64,000 bases of DNA from positions 5,828,501 through 5,892,500 of the forward strand of contig NZ_AP023247.1 in assembly GCF_016756535.1 (NCBI RefSeq), in the 5' to 3' direction. A program made the position numbers and the translations under genes. The notes beneath the pieces were generated by a model, which was given only the letters and a program-made list of their open reading frames with translations, was not told where the DNA came from and did no database searches. Positions 34,501-43,812 of this stretch are shown in pieces. How positions within the stretch are numbered: position 1 is the stretch's first letter; each line of letters opens with the position of its first letter. The DNA is from Mesorhizobium sp. 131-2-1 (GTDB lineage Bacteria; Pseudomonadota; Alphaproteobacteria; Rhizobiales; Rhizobiaceae).

Positions 34501-35895
34501 GAACGGCTCGATGGTCTTGTAACCCCTGTAGTAAGCATAGGGAACTCGAACTTGGCCGGATTGGCTGTCGTGTAACAGAATCTCGCTGACCTCGGTGCCG
34601 AAGGCCTCCCTCACCTTATCGCCCACCAACCGTATAACGGTGTCGACATTCAGTGATTTCGTCATCGCTTCCCCGACGCTGTTGAGAATGGCCATCTCCT
34701 TGGCGCGGTCTTGCGCCATCTTCAGTAGCCGTTGCGTCTCGTCGAATAGGTACGCGTTGGCTATGGCAACGCCCATGCTGGAAGCGAGCCCCTGCAGCAG
34801 GCGTACATGATCCTCGCTGAAGACGTTCGGCTGGTAGCTCTGGACGCTGACCACACCGAGCGTCCTGTCCCCGGCAATGATCGGAACGCCCAGATAGGAC
34901 TCCGTCCTATCCTCCTCCGTCGGCATCAGCGCACCCAAAGCAATGTGCTCGTCAATATTCCCCAAAAGCAGTGGCTTGCCCGACAGTATGACTTTCGACG
35001 TCAGGCCTTCGCCCATGACAAAGGGTTCAGGGTCCTGGTAGTCACCGTAATAAGCGTAAGGGACAGTGATCAGGTCGGACGTCTCATCGCGCAGCAGGAT
35101 CTCGGTTACCTCGGCGCCAAACATCTCGCGAACCTTGTCGCCGACTATCCTGGTCACCGTCTTGACATTCAGCGTTTTGGCGGTCGCTTCGCCGACGCTG
35201 TTGAGAATGGCCAATTCCTTGGCGCGGTCCTCTGATACTTTGAGCAGTCGCTGCGTTTCGTCGAAAAGGCGCGCATTGGCAATCGCGACGCCCATGCTTG
35301 AGGATAACCCTTGCAGCAGGCGCATATGATTTTCGCCAAAGGCATTCTTCTCGTAGCTCTGAACGCTGACAACCCCCAAAGTTCTGCCGCCGGCAATGAT
35401 CGGCACGCCGATATACGATTCTGATAGTTCCGCTTCGTTGAGCGCAATCACATCGAACTCGAGGGACTGCTCAAACGTCCCGAGAACCAGCGGCTTTCCC
35501 GAGAGGATAACCTTGGAGGTAAGGCCCGCGCCCAAAGTGAAGGGCTCGACCTCCTGGTACTCGCGGTAAAATGAATATGGCACGGTGATGAGATCTGAGG
35601 CCTCGTCATGCAACAGGATTTCGGTGATGTCCGCCCCGAATATTTCTCGCACCTGATCGCCGACTATGCGGGTCACAGTCTTGACATTCAGCGTCTTCGC
35701 CATCGCTTCGCCGACGCTGTTGAGGATGGCCAATTCCTTGGTGCGTTCCTCGGCGAACTGAATCAGACGCTTGTTTTCAACGGAAAGACGGTCAAGCTCG
35801 ATCAACTCGACTGCATTGGCATTTTCCAGTTCGGCAATACGCTGGTCGGCGGATGCCAGGCGACTGGCAAGGTCACTTTCCACTGAGCCCTGCAT
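31546..35895 (-). CDS. hybrid histidine kinase with four GAF domains
   Basis: ATG 35895 follows GGGAGAAGCC. The 1449-residue protein has an N-terminal coiled coil, four GAF domains (~60-210, 231-382, 403-555, 575-730), a PAS-like segment (~740-895), HisKA with the His near 921 ([14 protein letters not shown]), HATPase ([28 protein letters not shown]) and two receivers with Asp near 1219 ([11 protein letters not shown]) and 1366 ([11 protein letters not shown]). There is no transmembrane segment, so it is cytoplasmic. The first three GAFs are very alike, pointing to recent duplication. It presumably feeds the HPt and the receiver-transporter downstream. Confidence 0.95.
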   Translation of the reverse strand: MQGSVESDLASRLASADQRIAELENANAVELIELDRLSVENKRLIQFAEERTKELAILNSVGEAMAKTLNVKTVTRIVGDQVREIFGADITEILLHDEASDLITVPYSFYREYQEVEPFTLGAGLTSKVILSGKPLVLGTFEQSLEFDVIALNEAELSESYIGVPIIAGGRTLGVVSVQSYEKNAFGENHMRLLQGLSSSMGVAIANARLFDETQRLLKVSEDRAKELAILNSVGEATAKTLNVKTVTRIVGDKVREMFGAEVTEILLRDETSDLITVPYAYYGDYQDPEPFVMGEGLTSKVILSGKPLLLGNIDEHIALGALMPTEEDRTESYLGVPIIAGDRTLGVVSVQSYQPNVFSEDHVRLLQGLASSMGVAIANAYLFDETQRLLKMAQDRAKEMAILNSVGEAMTKSLNVDTVIRLVGDKVREAFGTEVSEILLHDSQSGQVRVPYAYYRGYKTIEPFPLGIGLTSEIISTGKPLVFSTMEEGKRRGAYFPFEEDRTSSYIGVPINSGERTLGVVSVQSYEKNAFDENHVRLLQTIASNLGVAIANARLFDETQRLLKETQQRAAELGAISKVSQALVGEAELGNTIQLIGDQMQEIFSADIVYVALLDPKTKLIHFPYQFGEAFTTLRLGEGLTSKILETGEPLLINQDVAERGAEIGATPVGKDALSYLGVPIKTTQGNVGVISVQSTTQEGLFNDDSLRLLSTIAATAGAALHNAQLFSELKYTEAAVRQSEGRFRQLFESAPIPLWEEDWSGLKVIVDGLVRQGISDIRGYLRDNPQVAESLPGSVRWIDFNDALVRLYGAENKEALRVRLEADTGEHSWATYPDAVAQYLDGRLHTSTEVVDKDFSGRDLYLVETVQLPEDPANDWSRIVSSTQDVTQLKQLSLALQQAKEAAEAANEAKSTFLATMSHEIRTPMNGVIGMANLMLATKLDDEQREIGETINNSAEALLTIINDILDFSKVEAGKLDLDPRQFELRECLESAIDLIAPRTAEKGLDLGYVVEPGTPETIVADANRLRQVLINLLNNAVKFTERGEVVLSVMEVPSKASLLAPQEGGRKVCTLQFAVRDTGIGIAKDRMDRLFKSFSQVDASTTRRYGGTGLGLAISRRLVGLMGGEVWVESVEGEGTTFFFTIRAPVASAQKPAYALPATDELAGKRLLVVDDNATNRRIMSLQAQSWNMAASESEHPAEALRRLAGGEVFDVIVLDMNMPGMDGIELATRIRALDGKGSVPLVLLSSMVPMPEDKKREMESIKFAATLSKPIKPSPLLNTLLSIFIGAPTRSIRSDQSKLPAFDSSMAKTFPLQILLVDDNATNRKLGSKVLERLGYKPDLAVDGQSAVAAYTQGSHDVILMDIEMPDMDGLEATRLIRASDTRQLRQPFIIALTANAMAGDRERYLDAGMDDYLSKPLRVENLIASLNKAVMNSGQRLAGAPDEF

Positions 35896-35918
35896 ATTGG
35901 CTTCTCCCAAAAGGGACC

Positions 35919-35938
35919 TTCCGCCTAATTAAGCGGAA
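35919..35938. promoter_or_regulatory. inverted repeat upstream of the hybrid kinase gene
   Basis: TTCCGC, eight bases (CTAATTAA), GCGGAA, lying 24 bases before the start codon. It may be an operator or an RNA hairpin near the ribosome site. TATATTAGC follows at ~35953. Confidence 0.5.
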
Positions 35939-35999
35939 TGCTCTCCCACCCGTATATTAGCAAGTAGTGTTACATGCCAGGCGCCCGATTGACAGTACC

Positions 36000-37300
36000 G
36001 TCAAGGCGTGGCCTGAAGGGATAAGCTAGATTCTGCGGCTAGGGCTGCATGTCTGCTTTCGGGCGGTGGCAAGAACGCTGAGGCGGATCGCTGCCATTCG
36101 CAACGCGGACAATTGTAAGTCACCGTTGGGTCAAAACCAGACCTTCACAACCAGCTGCCATTACGACTTCGCGCTTCCACTCAGCAAAATAGCATAATTG
36201 GAGGCGTCGAGAATGGTCGACTAACTCCGGCACCAGTAGTGTCAGACGAGGCGCTCCTAAGCCGCCTCCAGCCGCACGAGTGCTCACCGATCTCCGCAAC
36301 TGAAGGTAACGTCCGGAGCCGCAGTTCCTCCTGATCGGCCTGCGCTTCAACCTGTGGATCGTCCTTCGGAGGCGCTTGCAGATTCATCTCGTGCTGGCGG
36401 AGGCGCATCGGACTGTGCTCACGAGCGTTCAACTTTCAAATCCCCGCCGCTTGATGAGGTTTACCTACCCCGCGATACTACCCGCTTGCAGCTTCCCGAG
36501 GTAGGCGACGAGGCGTGAACCGGAAAGTCGATCACTATCTCGTGGCTGCGCCCTGCCGTGCGCCGCTTGCGACCTCCGCGGAGATCGTTGCTGAAAAACC
36601 GAGCCAGGCCTTCCCGCCGCTCCGTCACATAGCCGAGAACTAGGAGTGGCAGGCGGTCACCGCCGCTCTCGCCTTGCCCGTGGCCTCCCTCTGGCCTACT
36701 ACTACTACGCCGCCTCGTTGACCGCGGCTCGCTACGAAGGCCGAATTGGCAAAGTTGCTCGCGATTCCCTGCTCTCGATGAAGGCCTTTTGGGATATCGG
36801 CGTCAGAGATGCGACGCAATCTGGATCGTTCAATACGTAGGTCGCGAGATCCGCGTGCTGGACTACGATAAGGCGGTCCGTCAGCCGTTGGTAGCCCATC
36901 TCGAGTGGCTGCGATCGAAGGGCTACGGCAATGCGGAGTGCTCTCTGCCGTACGACGGGTCGCACGAGGATGCGATCTCCGCAATCCGCTTCGAGGACCA
37001 TACCCTCAGGTTGTTTCCAGTCGTGTGGAGAAGGTTGGAAGACCGTTCCTCTCCGTCTACCAGCAATTTCTAGTACTTAGCTAAAAACCTTCCATCGCTT
37101 CAATTTTTGACCAATATCCCTCTCGGCTTTGTCGAGTCGGGCGAATGCGGTTCTTCGGCCTGCGTGGAGTTAGAAAGGGCTATACCGAGCGGCAGCCGGG
37201 CAGTTTTGCTGAACGGTCTGTGAGGTTTGTCACAGACGCATCAATGCATCTGTCTAGCTTGTGCGTGTAGTTTTTCCGCCAGCGGTGAAGAGAGCGCTCC
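36000..37300. other. no recognisable gene
   Basis: Several open frames occur on both strands but none has a ribosome site, family motif or consistent codon use. Fragments such as RDSLLSMKAFWDIGVRDATQ may be gene remnants; I cannot name them. Confidence 0.4.
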
Positions 37301-37301
37301 G

Positions 37302-37517
37302 ATGCTTGTGAACCTTCCTACGATTGTGAACCTTCTTCCTCTGGTAGCAGTTGGTCCCCTTGTCGATTGGCTCCATCATCGAGCCGAACAGAGGGCGCAG
37401 TTGAAGACAATGGACGAGCTGAGCGAGTCACCGGACGACCTGCTCAGCGACATCGGGATTTCCCGCGATGAGATCGAGACCACGCGCCTGCTGTCCGGTC
37501 GGAGGGCGGTGGGCTGA
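37302..37517 (+). CDS. DUF1127 (YjiS-like) small protein
   Basis: From ATG 37302 the 71-residue protein has an N-terminal hydrophobic stretch (LPTIVNLLPLVAVGPLVDW) and the C-terminal DUF1127 helix: LKTMDELSESPDDLLSDIGI, then SRDEIE. Family members in alphaproteobacteria are small RNA-associated or stress proteins. The stop is followed at once by a GC-rich region whose minus strand carries CCTCCTCCC (37544-37552). Confidence 0.75.
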   Translation: MLVNLPTIVNLLPLVAVGPLVDWLHHRAEQRAQLKTMDELSESPDDLLSDIGISRDEIETTRLLSGRRAVG

Positions 37518-37620
37518 CAAAAAGCCCGCCACCAGAGGCACCGGGCGCTAGTTCGGGAGGAGGCGGGCAAGTCCCCTTGGCCCGGCAAAATAACGGTGCG
37601 CCTCGCTTCGCTGGATAACA
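37513..37620 (-). ncRNA. possible minus-strand small RNA with CCUCCUCCC motif
   Basis: On the minus strand the unit reads GCCGGGCCAAGGGGACTTGC, CCGCCTCCTCCCGAAC and ends GGTGGCGGGCTTTTTG, an intrinsic terminator. CCUCCUCCC is the loop motif of stress-related alphaproteobacterial RNAs often found near DUF1127 genes, but those are usually co-oriented with the gene; here it is convergent. No clear promoter to its right. Confidence 0.35.
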
Positions 37621-37784
37621 AAGCTCGCGCCGGTTGAACCAATGCATATTCAGGCTGCGTGACTTTTCCGTTACAAGATAACGAAAGCTCGCCACCTGAG
37701 CCCACGTCTGCCGAACACGGCGCCAATTGCAGTGCCAATTCTTTCCTGCGACTATCGGTCGGTCCACGGGATAGGGGGGTACCA

Positions 37785-38066
37785 ATGAGCGCTGCCGATG
37801 CGGCCGCTTTGATGGTGAAAATGCTGAACAAGCACGGCAAGGTCCAGCAGGATGAGGCCGCCTACTATCTTCATATCGAATTCGGAGAAGATCACGTCTA
37901 CTTCAACGGGCATGGCAACTTGACCATCAAGGCTGGCGTCTTGGCGGCCTTCAACAAATTGACGCCTGACGTCGTTTGGATTCCATCAAGTCGATACTGG
38001 AGAAGGAGGTATGAAGGCGACGAGCCTGGTCGAGTGCAATCCGTATTGAAAAGCCCGCCACCGTGA
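37785..38066 (+). CDS. DUF6953-like small protein, 93 aa
   Basis: ATG 37785 begins MSAADAAALMVKMLNKHGKV, then QDEAAYYLHIEFGEDHVYFN, GNLTIKAGVLAAFNKLTPDV and WRRRYEGDEPGR. This matches the style of small rhizobial proteins of the DUF6953 type: N-terminal helix, QEDA helix, NGNLAI strand, final W-R-x-R-x-x-EPGR. Function unknown; soluble. The frame ends in a terminator-like hairpin (38048-38076) that works on the minus strand. Confidence 0.65.
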   Translation: MSAADAAALMVKMLNKHGKVQQDEAAYYLHIEFGEDHVYFNGHGNLTIKAGVLAAFNKLTPDVVWIPSSRYWRRRYEGDEPGRVQSVLKSPPP

Positions 38067-38076
38067 GGCATCGGGC
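38048..38076 (-). terminator. minus-strand terminator
   Basis: GCCCGATGCCTCACGGTGGC followed by GGGCTTTTCAA on the minus strand; similar to the hairpin at 37513-37545. Confidence 0.6.
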
Positions 38077-38111
38077 CGCGTCGCCAACTTGGCGACTTGA
38101 TCCGTTTGCTG

Positions 38112-38414
38112 TCACGCGGCGCTCTGCAATGACCGTGTCGTGACAGGCCGATGCGGTAGCGTCCAACTTGTCCGCGAGGTAAGCGATCCAGGAGCAGATC
38201 TTGGACTTGCTGCATGGCCTTCGCGATGCTTTGATCTTCTGGCATGGGGAAATAAAGGTCTGTCGCCCCAGAAGCTCACGTCGAGCTTTGCGGCGGGCGC
38301 CTTAGACTGAGTCAGTGCGGCGACCAGGAGAGCGCAATCGAGCTCCTCAGGGAACGAAACCTGCAGATCGGCCTCTGGCAATAAAAACCGGGTAGCCAGA
38401 CGAAGCGATTTCAA
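38112..38414 (-). pseudogene. hypothetical gene, probably frameshifted
   Basis: From ATG 38414 the frame reads MKSLRLATRFLLPEADLQVS, FPEELDCALLVAALTQSKAP and DVSFWGDRPLFP. It then changes composition. In the next frame the same region continues MPEDQSIAKAMQQVQDLLLD, a better protein-like sequence. A shift near 38245 is likely. Unknown family. Confidence 0.45.
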
Positions 38415-38429
38415 ATTCCTTCGGTAGCC

Positions 38430-38624
38430 TCAAATTTTAGGAGTGCTCCCACTAGGTTTCGCGTCAGTGCGAGATTGGCCTTCGGCACTATCTTTCGGCT
38501 TCGGCGAGATCTCTTCGACACTCACCTTGTCGCCGATCTCCCTTGCCCAGGCCTGCGCCTTGGCCTTGTCCTTCGTTGTCAGGACGATGCGCCAGTGCGG
38601 CGCCTCAACACGCTCACTTGGGGC
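38430..38624 (-). pseudogene. small gene remnant without a start
   Basis: The frame ERVEAPHWRIVLTTKDKAKA, QAWAREIGDKVSVEEISPKP ends at 38430. It is protein-like but has a stop just upstream and no start codon. Confidence 0.35.
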
Positions 38625-38701
38625 TTAATCGGCAACGATTTATTCAAGCATTCTAATTTAGCTTAGCCGGGTCGCTACAGAGCGACGCCTGTCCAGAGGA
38701 A

Positions 38702-38737
38702 AGCCCGGTTAGCCACCCCCGCGCCGGGCTTTTTTCT
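38702..38737 (+). terminator. strong intrinsic terminator
   Basis: AAGCCCGG...CCGGGCTTTTTTCT; it would end rightward transcripts, though no clear gene lies directly upstream. Confidence 0.75.
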
Positions 38738-39121
38738 CTAGCAAAACTGACATATGACAGAGCCGCGAACAGTGTACATTAGCATCCCATGATATGGGAG
38801 GCGTTGCGTATGTATATCGTTGCGGTTGAGTTGGTCGCGAAACTCCGCGAGGCGATCAAGGACCATCTGGCGGACCTTAATGATCTCAAGCTTCAAGCGC
38901 TTGAAGCAAAATTGCCAAGGCGCCAGCGGGTAGCCCTGAAATGGTGATGCGCGTGCTAATCTACCGCGAGATGGAGAAGCGCAAGCAATAGCCCGGTCTG
39001 CAAGTGAGCTTTGTCGGTTTAGAACCGCCATCACTAGCGCCAGCACCACGCCAGCGGAAAGCGCGAAGGCGAGCCACAGGATGCGCTGTACTGGCGGTAT
39101 CCCTTGCGAGCTCGATCCCAT
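38738..39121 (-). CDS. possible small membrane protein, antisense to a short gene
   Basis: The start MGSSSQGIPPVQRI leads into one transmembrane segment (LWLAFALSAGVVLALVMAVL). The C-terminal two-thirds is antisense to 38810-38991 and looks random, so only the first ~50 residues may be real. Confidence 0.25.
   Translation of the reverse strand: MGSSSQGIPPVQRILWLAFALSAGVVLALVMAVLNRQSSLADRAIACASPSRGRLARASPFQGYPLAPWQFCFKRLKLEIIKVRQMVLDRLAEFRDQLNRNDIHTQRLPYHGMLMYTVRGSVICQFC
38810..38991 (+). CDS. overlapping pair of very short genes, or one shifted gene
   Basis: ATG 38810 (GGGAGG upstream) encodes 45 residues, VAVELVAKLREAIKDHLADL then LQALEAKLPRRQRVALKW, stopping at 38947. A second frame starts with ATG inside the end (38941) and reads MVMRVLIYREMEKRKQ to 38991. 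The second half looks like a natural continuation, so a one-base change may have split one ~60-residue protein; alternatively it is a coupled overlap. Function unknown. Confidence 0.5.
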
Positions 39122-39428
39122 AGGCTGGCTTTCGCGAGCTTTGGTGAAACTCGCTATCGTGGCTGCGATGAGCGCAAATTTAGTCCCTACGGCGGAACCG
39201 GATCAATCCCGACAAAGAGCCCGTGAAGCTCACGTTAGATGTCGACTTGCGCCTGATTCCCCCGACGCGAAGAAGATGCGGAGTAGTAGGTTTTTCCCAA
39301 CTAGACTAGGCCGTGAACCCATAAATCAGCGGGCCGACGGCTTGCTGGAGTCCGCTATGCACCGACAGCGACCAACGTTTGCAGAGCAGCTAAATGACGC
39401 GATGGGCCATTCCGGATGCTGCGTGGGG

Positions 39429-40019
39429 CTAAGCAAGGCGGACGCTTTGGACCTCAGTGCCTTTCTTGCCCTGCCCTTGCTCGAAGACCACTTTCTGACC
39501 CTCTACCAGCGCGCTCAGCCCTGAGCGGGATAGCGCGGAGGCATGGACGAAAACGTCCTTCCCTCCGGTTTCAGGAGCAATGAAGCCAAACCCTTTTTCG
39601 CGGTTGTACCACTTCACAGTCCCCGCGGCTTCCTCGCGCGGTCGTATCAGGGATGTTTCAGCGGCACTCGCCTGTGTCGGCGGATGAAGCTCTTCTGTGA
39701 TCTGTAACACTTGCGCAACCTGATGCCCCTTTCGCGTCTCTTCCAAGGTAACCTTGAGACGCGCTCCCTCCGCCACACTGCGGCTTCCGGCCGCTTCCAA
39801 CACGCGCAGGGATAGATAGGCTTCCGTGCCGTCTGTTACTTTGACGAAACCAAATCCCTTGCTTGCGTTGAACCACTTCACCTGCGCCTCTAGAGGCTTC
39901 GCGGCCGCGGCAGATGGGCGCTGAAAGAAGCTGGGCACAAAACCCGCCTCCGCAAAAGGAAACGGCTCTTCCTCATCTCTATGCCGATGGGGCCTGCGAT
40001 GGTCTTTGTATCTGCTCAT
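39429..40019 (-). CDS. double cold-shock-domain protein
   Basis: The 196-residue protein has a basic His/Arg-rich lead ([17 protein letters not shown]), then two cold-shock domains. The first (~45-110) has [20 protein letters not shown] but lacks the usual VFVH RNA-contact strand, giving AYLSLRVL. The second (~130-195) is canonical: [34 protein letters not shown]. Such two-domain proteins are common in rhizobia and bind single-stranded nucleic acid in the cytoplasm. Confidence 0.9.
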   Translation of the reverse strand: MSRYKDHRRPHRHRDEEEPFPFAEAGFVPSFFQRPSAAAAKPLEAQVKWFNASKGFGFVKVTDGTEAYLSLRVLEAAGSRSVAEGARLKVTLEETRKGHQVAQVLQITEELHPPTQASAAETSLIRPREEAAGTVKWYNREKGFGFIAPETGGKDVFVHASALSRSGLSALVEGQKVVFEQGQGKKGTEVQSVRLA

Positions 40020-40489
40020 GTCGTCTCGACTGGCGTAAGCGAAAGCACTGTGCGTCGTCTATCATAATGGTAGCAAGGCCGACCAATCAACGCCGTTTGG
40101 TGTTCCTGGCGCACTCGGTGATCAGGGGCGTTGAACTTCGGCGGAAGTGCGCGGCCCCGTCGGGGGGGGTGCGTGACGGGATAACTGCAGCCGAGCGACC
40201 AGGCGCCGGTTAGTTTCTACCGGTCCGATCTAGAACATTATTTGTCTCGCTGACCCAGCGTTGGTCCCGCACGATCGAAACGAGCCCCGTCGCCAGGTCT
40301 GTTTACTGCCGACCCGGTCATGGTAGGCTAACGGTCGGCTGCTAGAAGCGCCTCGCCAGCGCGCGCTCGTGCTAGCCGCTCCGCCGCCGAAGTGTCTGGC
40401 GCGCTCCTGGAAGCAGCATTTTGTTCCCTTTATATTAGCTGTCGAGTATATTCCTTAAAGCCGGCCCCGTCGAAGCCCACTTGCCGGTA

Positions 40490-40545
40490 CTGGCGGTCAG
40501 GCTCGGCACTTCTGGCCACAACCCCGCCACAGGTGCCGGGCCGCC
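40490..40545 (+). repeat. structured intergenic repeat, family C copy 3
   Basis: GGTCAGGCTCGGCACTTCTG...GGTGCCGGGCCGCC, with TATATTAGC about 60 bases upstream, matching the layout of copy 1 at 19184. 40040-40430 holds no recognised gene. Confidence 0.55.
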
Positions 40546-40560
40546 CCTTCCCCCGGAAAT

Positions 40561-40815
40561 GCGTCCGCCGCATGTGCCCGTTAGGCGCAACAAACCCAAG
40601 CAGCCATCACCGGAGCAACTAGGCCAGTTTCTGGCGGCAGCGGAGCCGCTGCATCTAAGCATCGTCGGTCCGTTGATATCGCGCACTGCGATCACTACCG
40701 CTCGCTCCAGGTTTTGCATGAGGCGCTGTTGCAGACCGTGCGGGAAGTGACCGGGAAGGAAGTCGCGTTCATCCGGTGGAACGGCACAGGACCTGTGCGC
40801 CAGTCACCCCTTTAG
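40561..40815 (+). pseudogene. frameshifted small hypothetical gene
   Basis: The first frame reads MRPPHVPVRRNKPKQPSPEQ, LGQFLAAAEPLHLSIVG. After a shift near 40678 the better continuation is HYRSLQVLHEALLQT, VREVTGKEVAFIRWNG to a stop at 40815. A related relic is at 862-1113. Unknown family. Confidence 0.5.
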
Positions 40816-40831
40816 ACCCAACGGGTATAGG

Positions 40832-40955
40832 CATTCAGTATTAATTGAGCGAGTTCTAATATGCTTATAAGTTGGCCATCGCGGGGTAGCCCAAATCCCG
40901 CGATGGCCGGTGCAGTTCTCACCCCCTAGACCCCGGAGATGAACCGGCCATTCCC
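40832..40955. repeat. structured intergenic repeat, family B copy 2
   Basis: CAGTATTAATTGAG, TTCTAATATGCTTATAAG, an imperfect CCATCGCGGG hairpin and GATGGCCGGTGCAG...ACCGGCCAT. The TTATAAG position would suit a -10 box for rightward transcription. Confidence 0.6.
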
Positions 40956-41155
40956 TACGTCCCCTTGAATGGATTGGCGGGTTTGTCGGCCGCCCCCAAG
41001 CCCCACGCGTCAGCACTATCAAGGACGACAAAGAGCCTCTTGGCATCCTATCTATCCAGACCACCGAAGATCTCTTGGAGATCGCACTGGAGGCAAGCCG
41101 CCGAAGCCATCGAGGACGCAAGCACGGCAATCCGATCAAAGCTGAGTGCTAGGGG

Positions 41156-41494
41156 CTATATGGCATCTGCCGGCGCGAAGAAGCAGTTCTCGTCTTCCTC
41201 GGTCGGATGCAGACAGATGTGGAAATTGTCGTCGCCGGACGGGATGACGCTGTCGTAGGGAACGAAGTACCGGTTTTGATGAGTGACCTTTTGATGGTCG
41301 CCCGGCCGCAAGATGATCACGTAGCCATCGGGTCGCGGTGTCACGGTCATGCTGGGGATCTTTCCGCACTCACCCGTGACCTGATCACCGTGGCAGCAAG
41401 CCAGTGGATAGGCCCAATGGCTGTCAGCGTCGTGAGCAAGTGCAGAACCATCTTCCAGCGCTGCAGCCGCGGCTATCACGCCTGCCAGCTCCGC
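41156..41494 (-). CDS. exported Cys/His-rich protein, paralogue 1
   Basis: The 112-residue protein has a short hydrophobic signal region (AELAGVIAAAAALEDGSA, then LAHDADSHW) and a mature domain with ACCHGDQVTGECGKIP, YVIILRPGDHQ, FVPYDSVIPSGDDNFHICLH and a Cys near the end. The CC-H...C core and the FH-C pair resemble the two longer paralogues at 41651 and 47902. Probably periplasmic and possibly metal- or heme-related; no function known. Confidence 0.55.
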   Translation of the reverse strand, partial: AELAGVIAAAAALEDGSALAHDADSHWAYPLACCHGDQVTGECGKIPSMTVTPRPDGYVIILRPGDHQKVTHQNRYFVPYDSVIPSGDDNFHICLHPTEEDENCFFAPADAI

Positions 41495-41650
41495 CATGTG
41501 CCGTGTTACGACCCCATGCACCGGATTGGTCCCCAAACGGCGACCGTTGTCGTCGAGGCCAGCTATACACCAATTTAGCAATCGCTAATGCAGAAAAGGC
41601 GATTCGACTTCACAGGGAGCAGCTGGGCCCCTTACTAGCTGGACAGAATG

Positions 41651-41983
41651 TCAGAATGACTTAGGCGGCACGTATAGGCAGATCGTCGGTGATTCACGAT
41701 GTTGGTTTGCCCATGCTTTTCGGGAATGGCACCAATGGAAATGCATGTCTTGTGACGGACGCACCCTGCTGTCCGCGAACGGCAGCAACTCACCGGACGG
41801 CACCTTGAAGCCCTTCCCTGTTTCGCGAATGGTGCCATCTGCCATCGGCTCGCAGTGCTTGTCCTGGCAGCACTGTTCTTCGTACCAGCTATGGGCCGAT
41901 ACCGACTGTCCGCAAACGAAGGCTGCGGCGATAATGGCGCCTAACCCGGATGCGCCGCCGCGCTCGCTCCATAGCCAAGTCAT
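41651..41983 (-). CDS. exported Cys/His-rich protein, paralogue 2
   Basis: From ATG 41983 the 110-residue protein has a signal region (LGAIIAAAFVCGQSVSAHSW) and the motifs YEEQCCQDKHCEPM, GKGFKVPSGELLPFADSRVR, DMHFHWCHSRKA and TICLYVPPKSF. The Cys-Cys...His-Cys, FHWCH and ICLY blocks are shared in order with the protein at 47902. The stretch after the stop is also nearly identical between the two loci, so one is a duplicate. Role unknown. Confidence 0.7.
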   Translation of the reverse strand: MTWLWSERGGASGLGAIIAAAFVCGQSVSAHSWYEEQCCQDKHCEPMADGTIRETGKGFKVPSGELLPFADSRVRPSQDMHFHWCHSRKAWANQHRESPTICLYVPPKSF

Positions 41984-42646
41984 GATTAATATTAGCTGCG
42001 CCTGATATGGCAGCGCAAGCGCAGCGAAGCGGGAGGTAGAGCCGTCGGCAGGCAGCACAAGCAATGCCTACCACCGCTGCCTGCCCTGCTCGTCCACTCG
42101 GGTACGTCCTAACCCCAAAAGCGTGAACAGCCACGGACGCATCGTCACGAATCCTTGTGCGTTCGCGCAATGCTGGTCCGGTTTCAAGTCTCGGGAGCGC
42201 GCTTCCCCTGTGCTGGTGCGCACGTTCAACGAGGCAACGGGTATGGACACGGTTGCCGCGTGGTACGCGCCTGAAGATTCTGCTGGTAGCGGTTTGCCCT
42301 ATCGATGATACACGACAGCGTTGGGGCTTCGCCAAGCGTCTCGTTCAGACTTGACCGGATGCGCCAGTTCGCGTCGGTACTGCGCAACGCCGATCGCTCC
42401 CCCCGCGATCGCCTTGCCGTCGCCGGGCGTGGCCGCGATGACACCCGTCGTGTGGCGCAAATTCGGACCAAGATGTCTGGAATCGACTTTCGAGACAGCC
42501 CGCCGTAAAATGCAGACATTCTTTAAGCTATTTTCTAATATTGCAGCGACACCGAGCCGATGCGGCGCCAGCAATTGGATGCCTCGGAGGATCTAAGCGC
42601 AGCGAATATACAGTATGAGAAATGCTCGTCTTGAGGAGGGGCCGGG

Positions 42647-43336
42647 ATGTCCGACCAGGAGTTATTCGAGAAGGGTCTTGCAACATACCAAAAGGTGGTC
42701 GCGGCGAACTATATGGCCCATAGGGAGGTCTACGAAAAGTTGCGGCAAGTTCTGCTTGGGGAGGTTTTGGGTGGCTTCGTCTTTGCCGATCTAGCCTGCG
42801 GCACCGCTACCGGTTCAGCAGCGGCACTGGCCGGCAGTAACGTCACACGCTACATCGGGATCGACATATCCCAACCGTCGCTCGACGCAGCCAAGGAAGC
42901 GCTTACCCCACTCACCTGTCCGGTCGAACTGCGTTGCGGAGATTTCGTTGCGGCCATCGATTATTGGAAGGGACCGCTCGACGTTGTATGGATTGGTCAG
43001 TCCCTGCATCATCTTCTTGCGCCGGATAAGAGGATCTTCATGCGCAAAATCCGAGACCTATTGCCGCGAGATGGTCTTTTGCTGATTTGGGAGCCAACGC
43101 GCCTCGAGGGCGAAGATCGCGAGGGATGGCTGGAGCGATTTCATCAGATGAGGACCGAGTGGGCGACGATCTCTGACGAGGAGTTCGCGGCCTTTGAGAG
43201 CCACTGCCGCGCATCCGACTATGCCGAGACGGCCGCGACTTGGATTGGCATGGGCCGCGAGGCCGGTTTCAGAACTGCGGACGAATTGATGATAGTGCCG
43301 AACAGATTGGCACGCGTCTACCGGTTCCGTCACTAA
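42647..43336 (+). CDS. class I SAM-dependent methyltransferase
   Basis: The 229-residue protein has a complete methyltransferase core: FVFADLACGTATGSAAALAG (motif I), YIGIDISQPSLDAAKEAL (motif II), PVELRCGDFVAAIDYW, VWIGQSLHHLL and LLPRDGLLLIWEP. ATG 42647 follows GAGGAGGGGCCGGG. The substrate is unknown and could be a small molecule. It stands alone, 476 bases before the kaiC-like gene. 41995-42600 shows nothing recognisable. Confidence 0.88.
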   Translation: MSDQELFEKGLATYQKVVAANYMAHREVYEKLRQVLLGEVLGGFVFADLACGTATGSAAALAGSNVTRYIGIDISQPSLDAAKEALTPLTCPVELRCGDFVAAIDYWKGPLDVVWIGQSLHHLLAPDKRIFMRKIRDLLPRDGLLLIWEPTRLEGEDREGWLERFHQMRTEWATISDEEFAAFESHCRASDYAETAATWIGMGREAGFRTADELMIVPNRLARVYRFRH

Positions 43337-43756
43337 TTTGGTAAGGACTGCTACCCTCAAAGGCGGTTCCATCGGGGAAGCCTCTTTTTTCGGTAGCGGC
43401 ATGGATTAGCCGGTGCTCAGAAAAGTGCATGTCGCCTTGGATAGGCTCTCGACGAACAATCACGGTCCGACCGCGACGGCCTTATGACGCAGAGGTGCGT
43501 AAGCTCGCGAAAGGGCGGGCCGATAGGCTAGCGAGCTAAGTCGACGTGCACGCGGGACGTCGTTGAACTTCCTCCGCAGTCAAATAAGCCGCGCAGGCTG
43601 GCCCGTCCGGGCCCCCGGGACGCGCCGCTTCACACCAGCGTTTGGTCCGGATTTTTGAATATCCGTGGGGCGCCCGACCCCACTTTCTCCAGGGTTATGG
43701 GAAGACGGAGATCACAATTGGGCACCGCCGAACGAGTATCCCCCGATTTCGCTGCG

Positions 43757-43781
43757 GGAACCGACTGAAATCTAAGTCGTT
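43757..43781 (+). promoter_or_regulatory. EcfG-type promoter of the kaiC-like operon
   Basis: GGAAC at 43757-43761, 17 bases, GTT at 43779-43781, 31 bases before the TTG start of the ATPase. Its position supports the TTG over upstream in-frame starts. Confidence 0.7.
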
Positions 43782-43812
43782 ATGGGGTGCACTATTATCC
43801 GGCGAGGACATC

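Noticed and set aside
43642..43812. Longer kaiC start with a 57-residue N-terminal extension
   Set aside because: The extension is basic and non-KaiC-like and would begin upstream of the EcfG-type promoter; TTG 43813 fits better.
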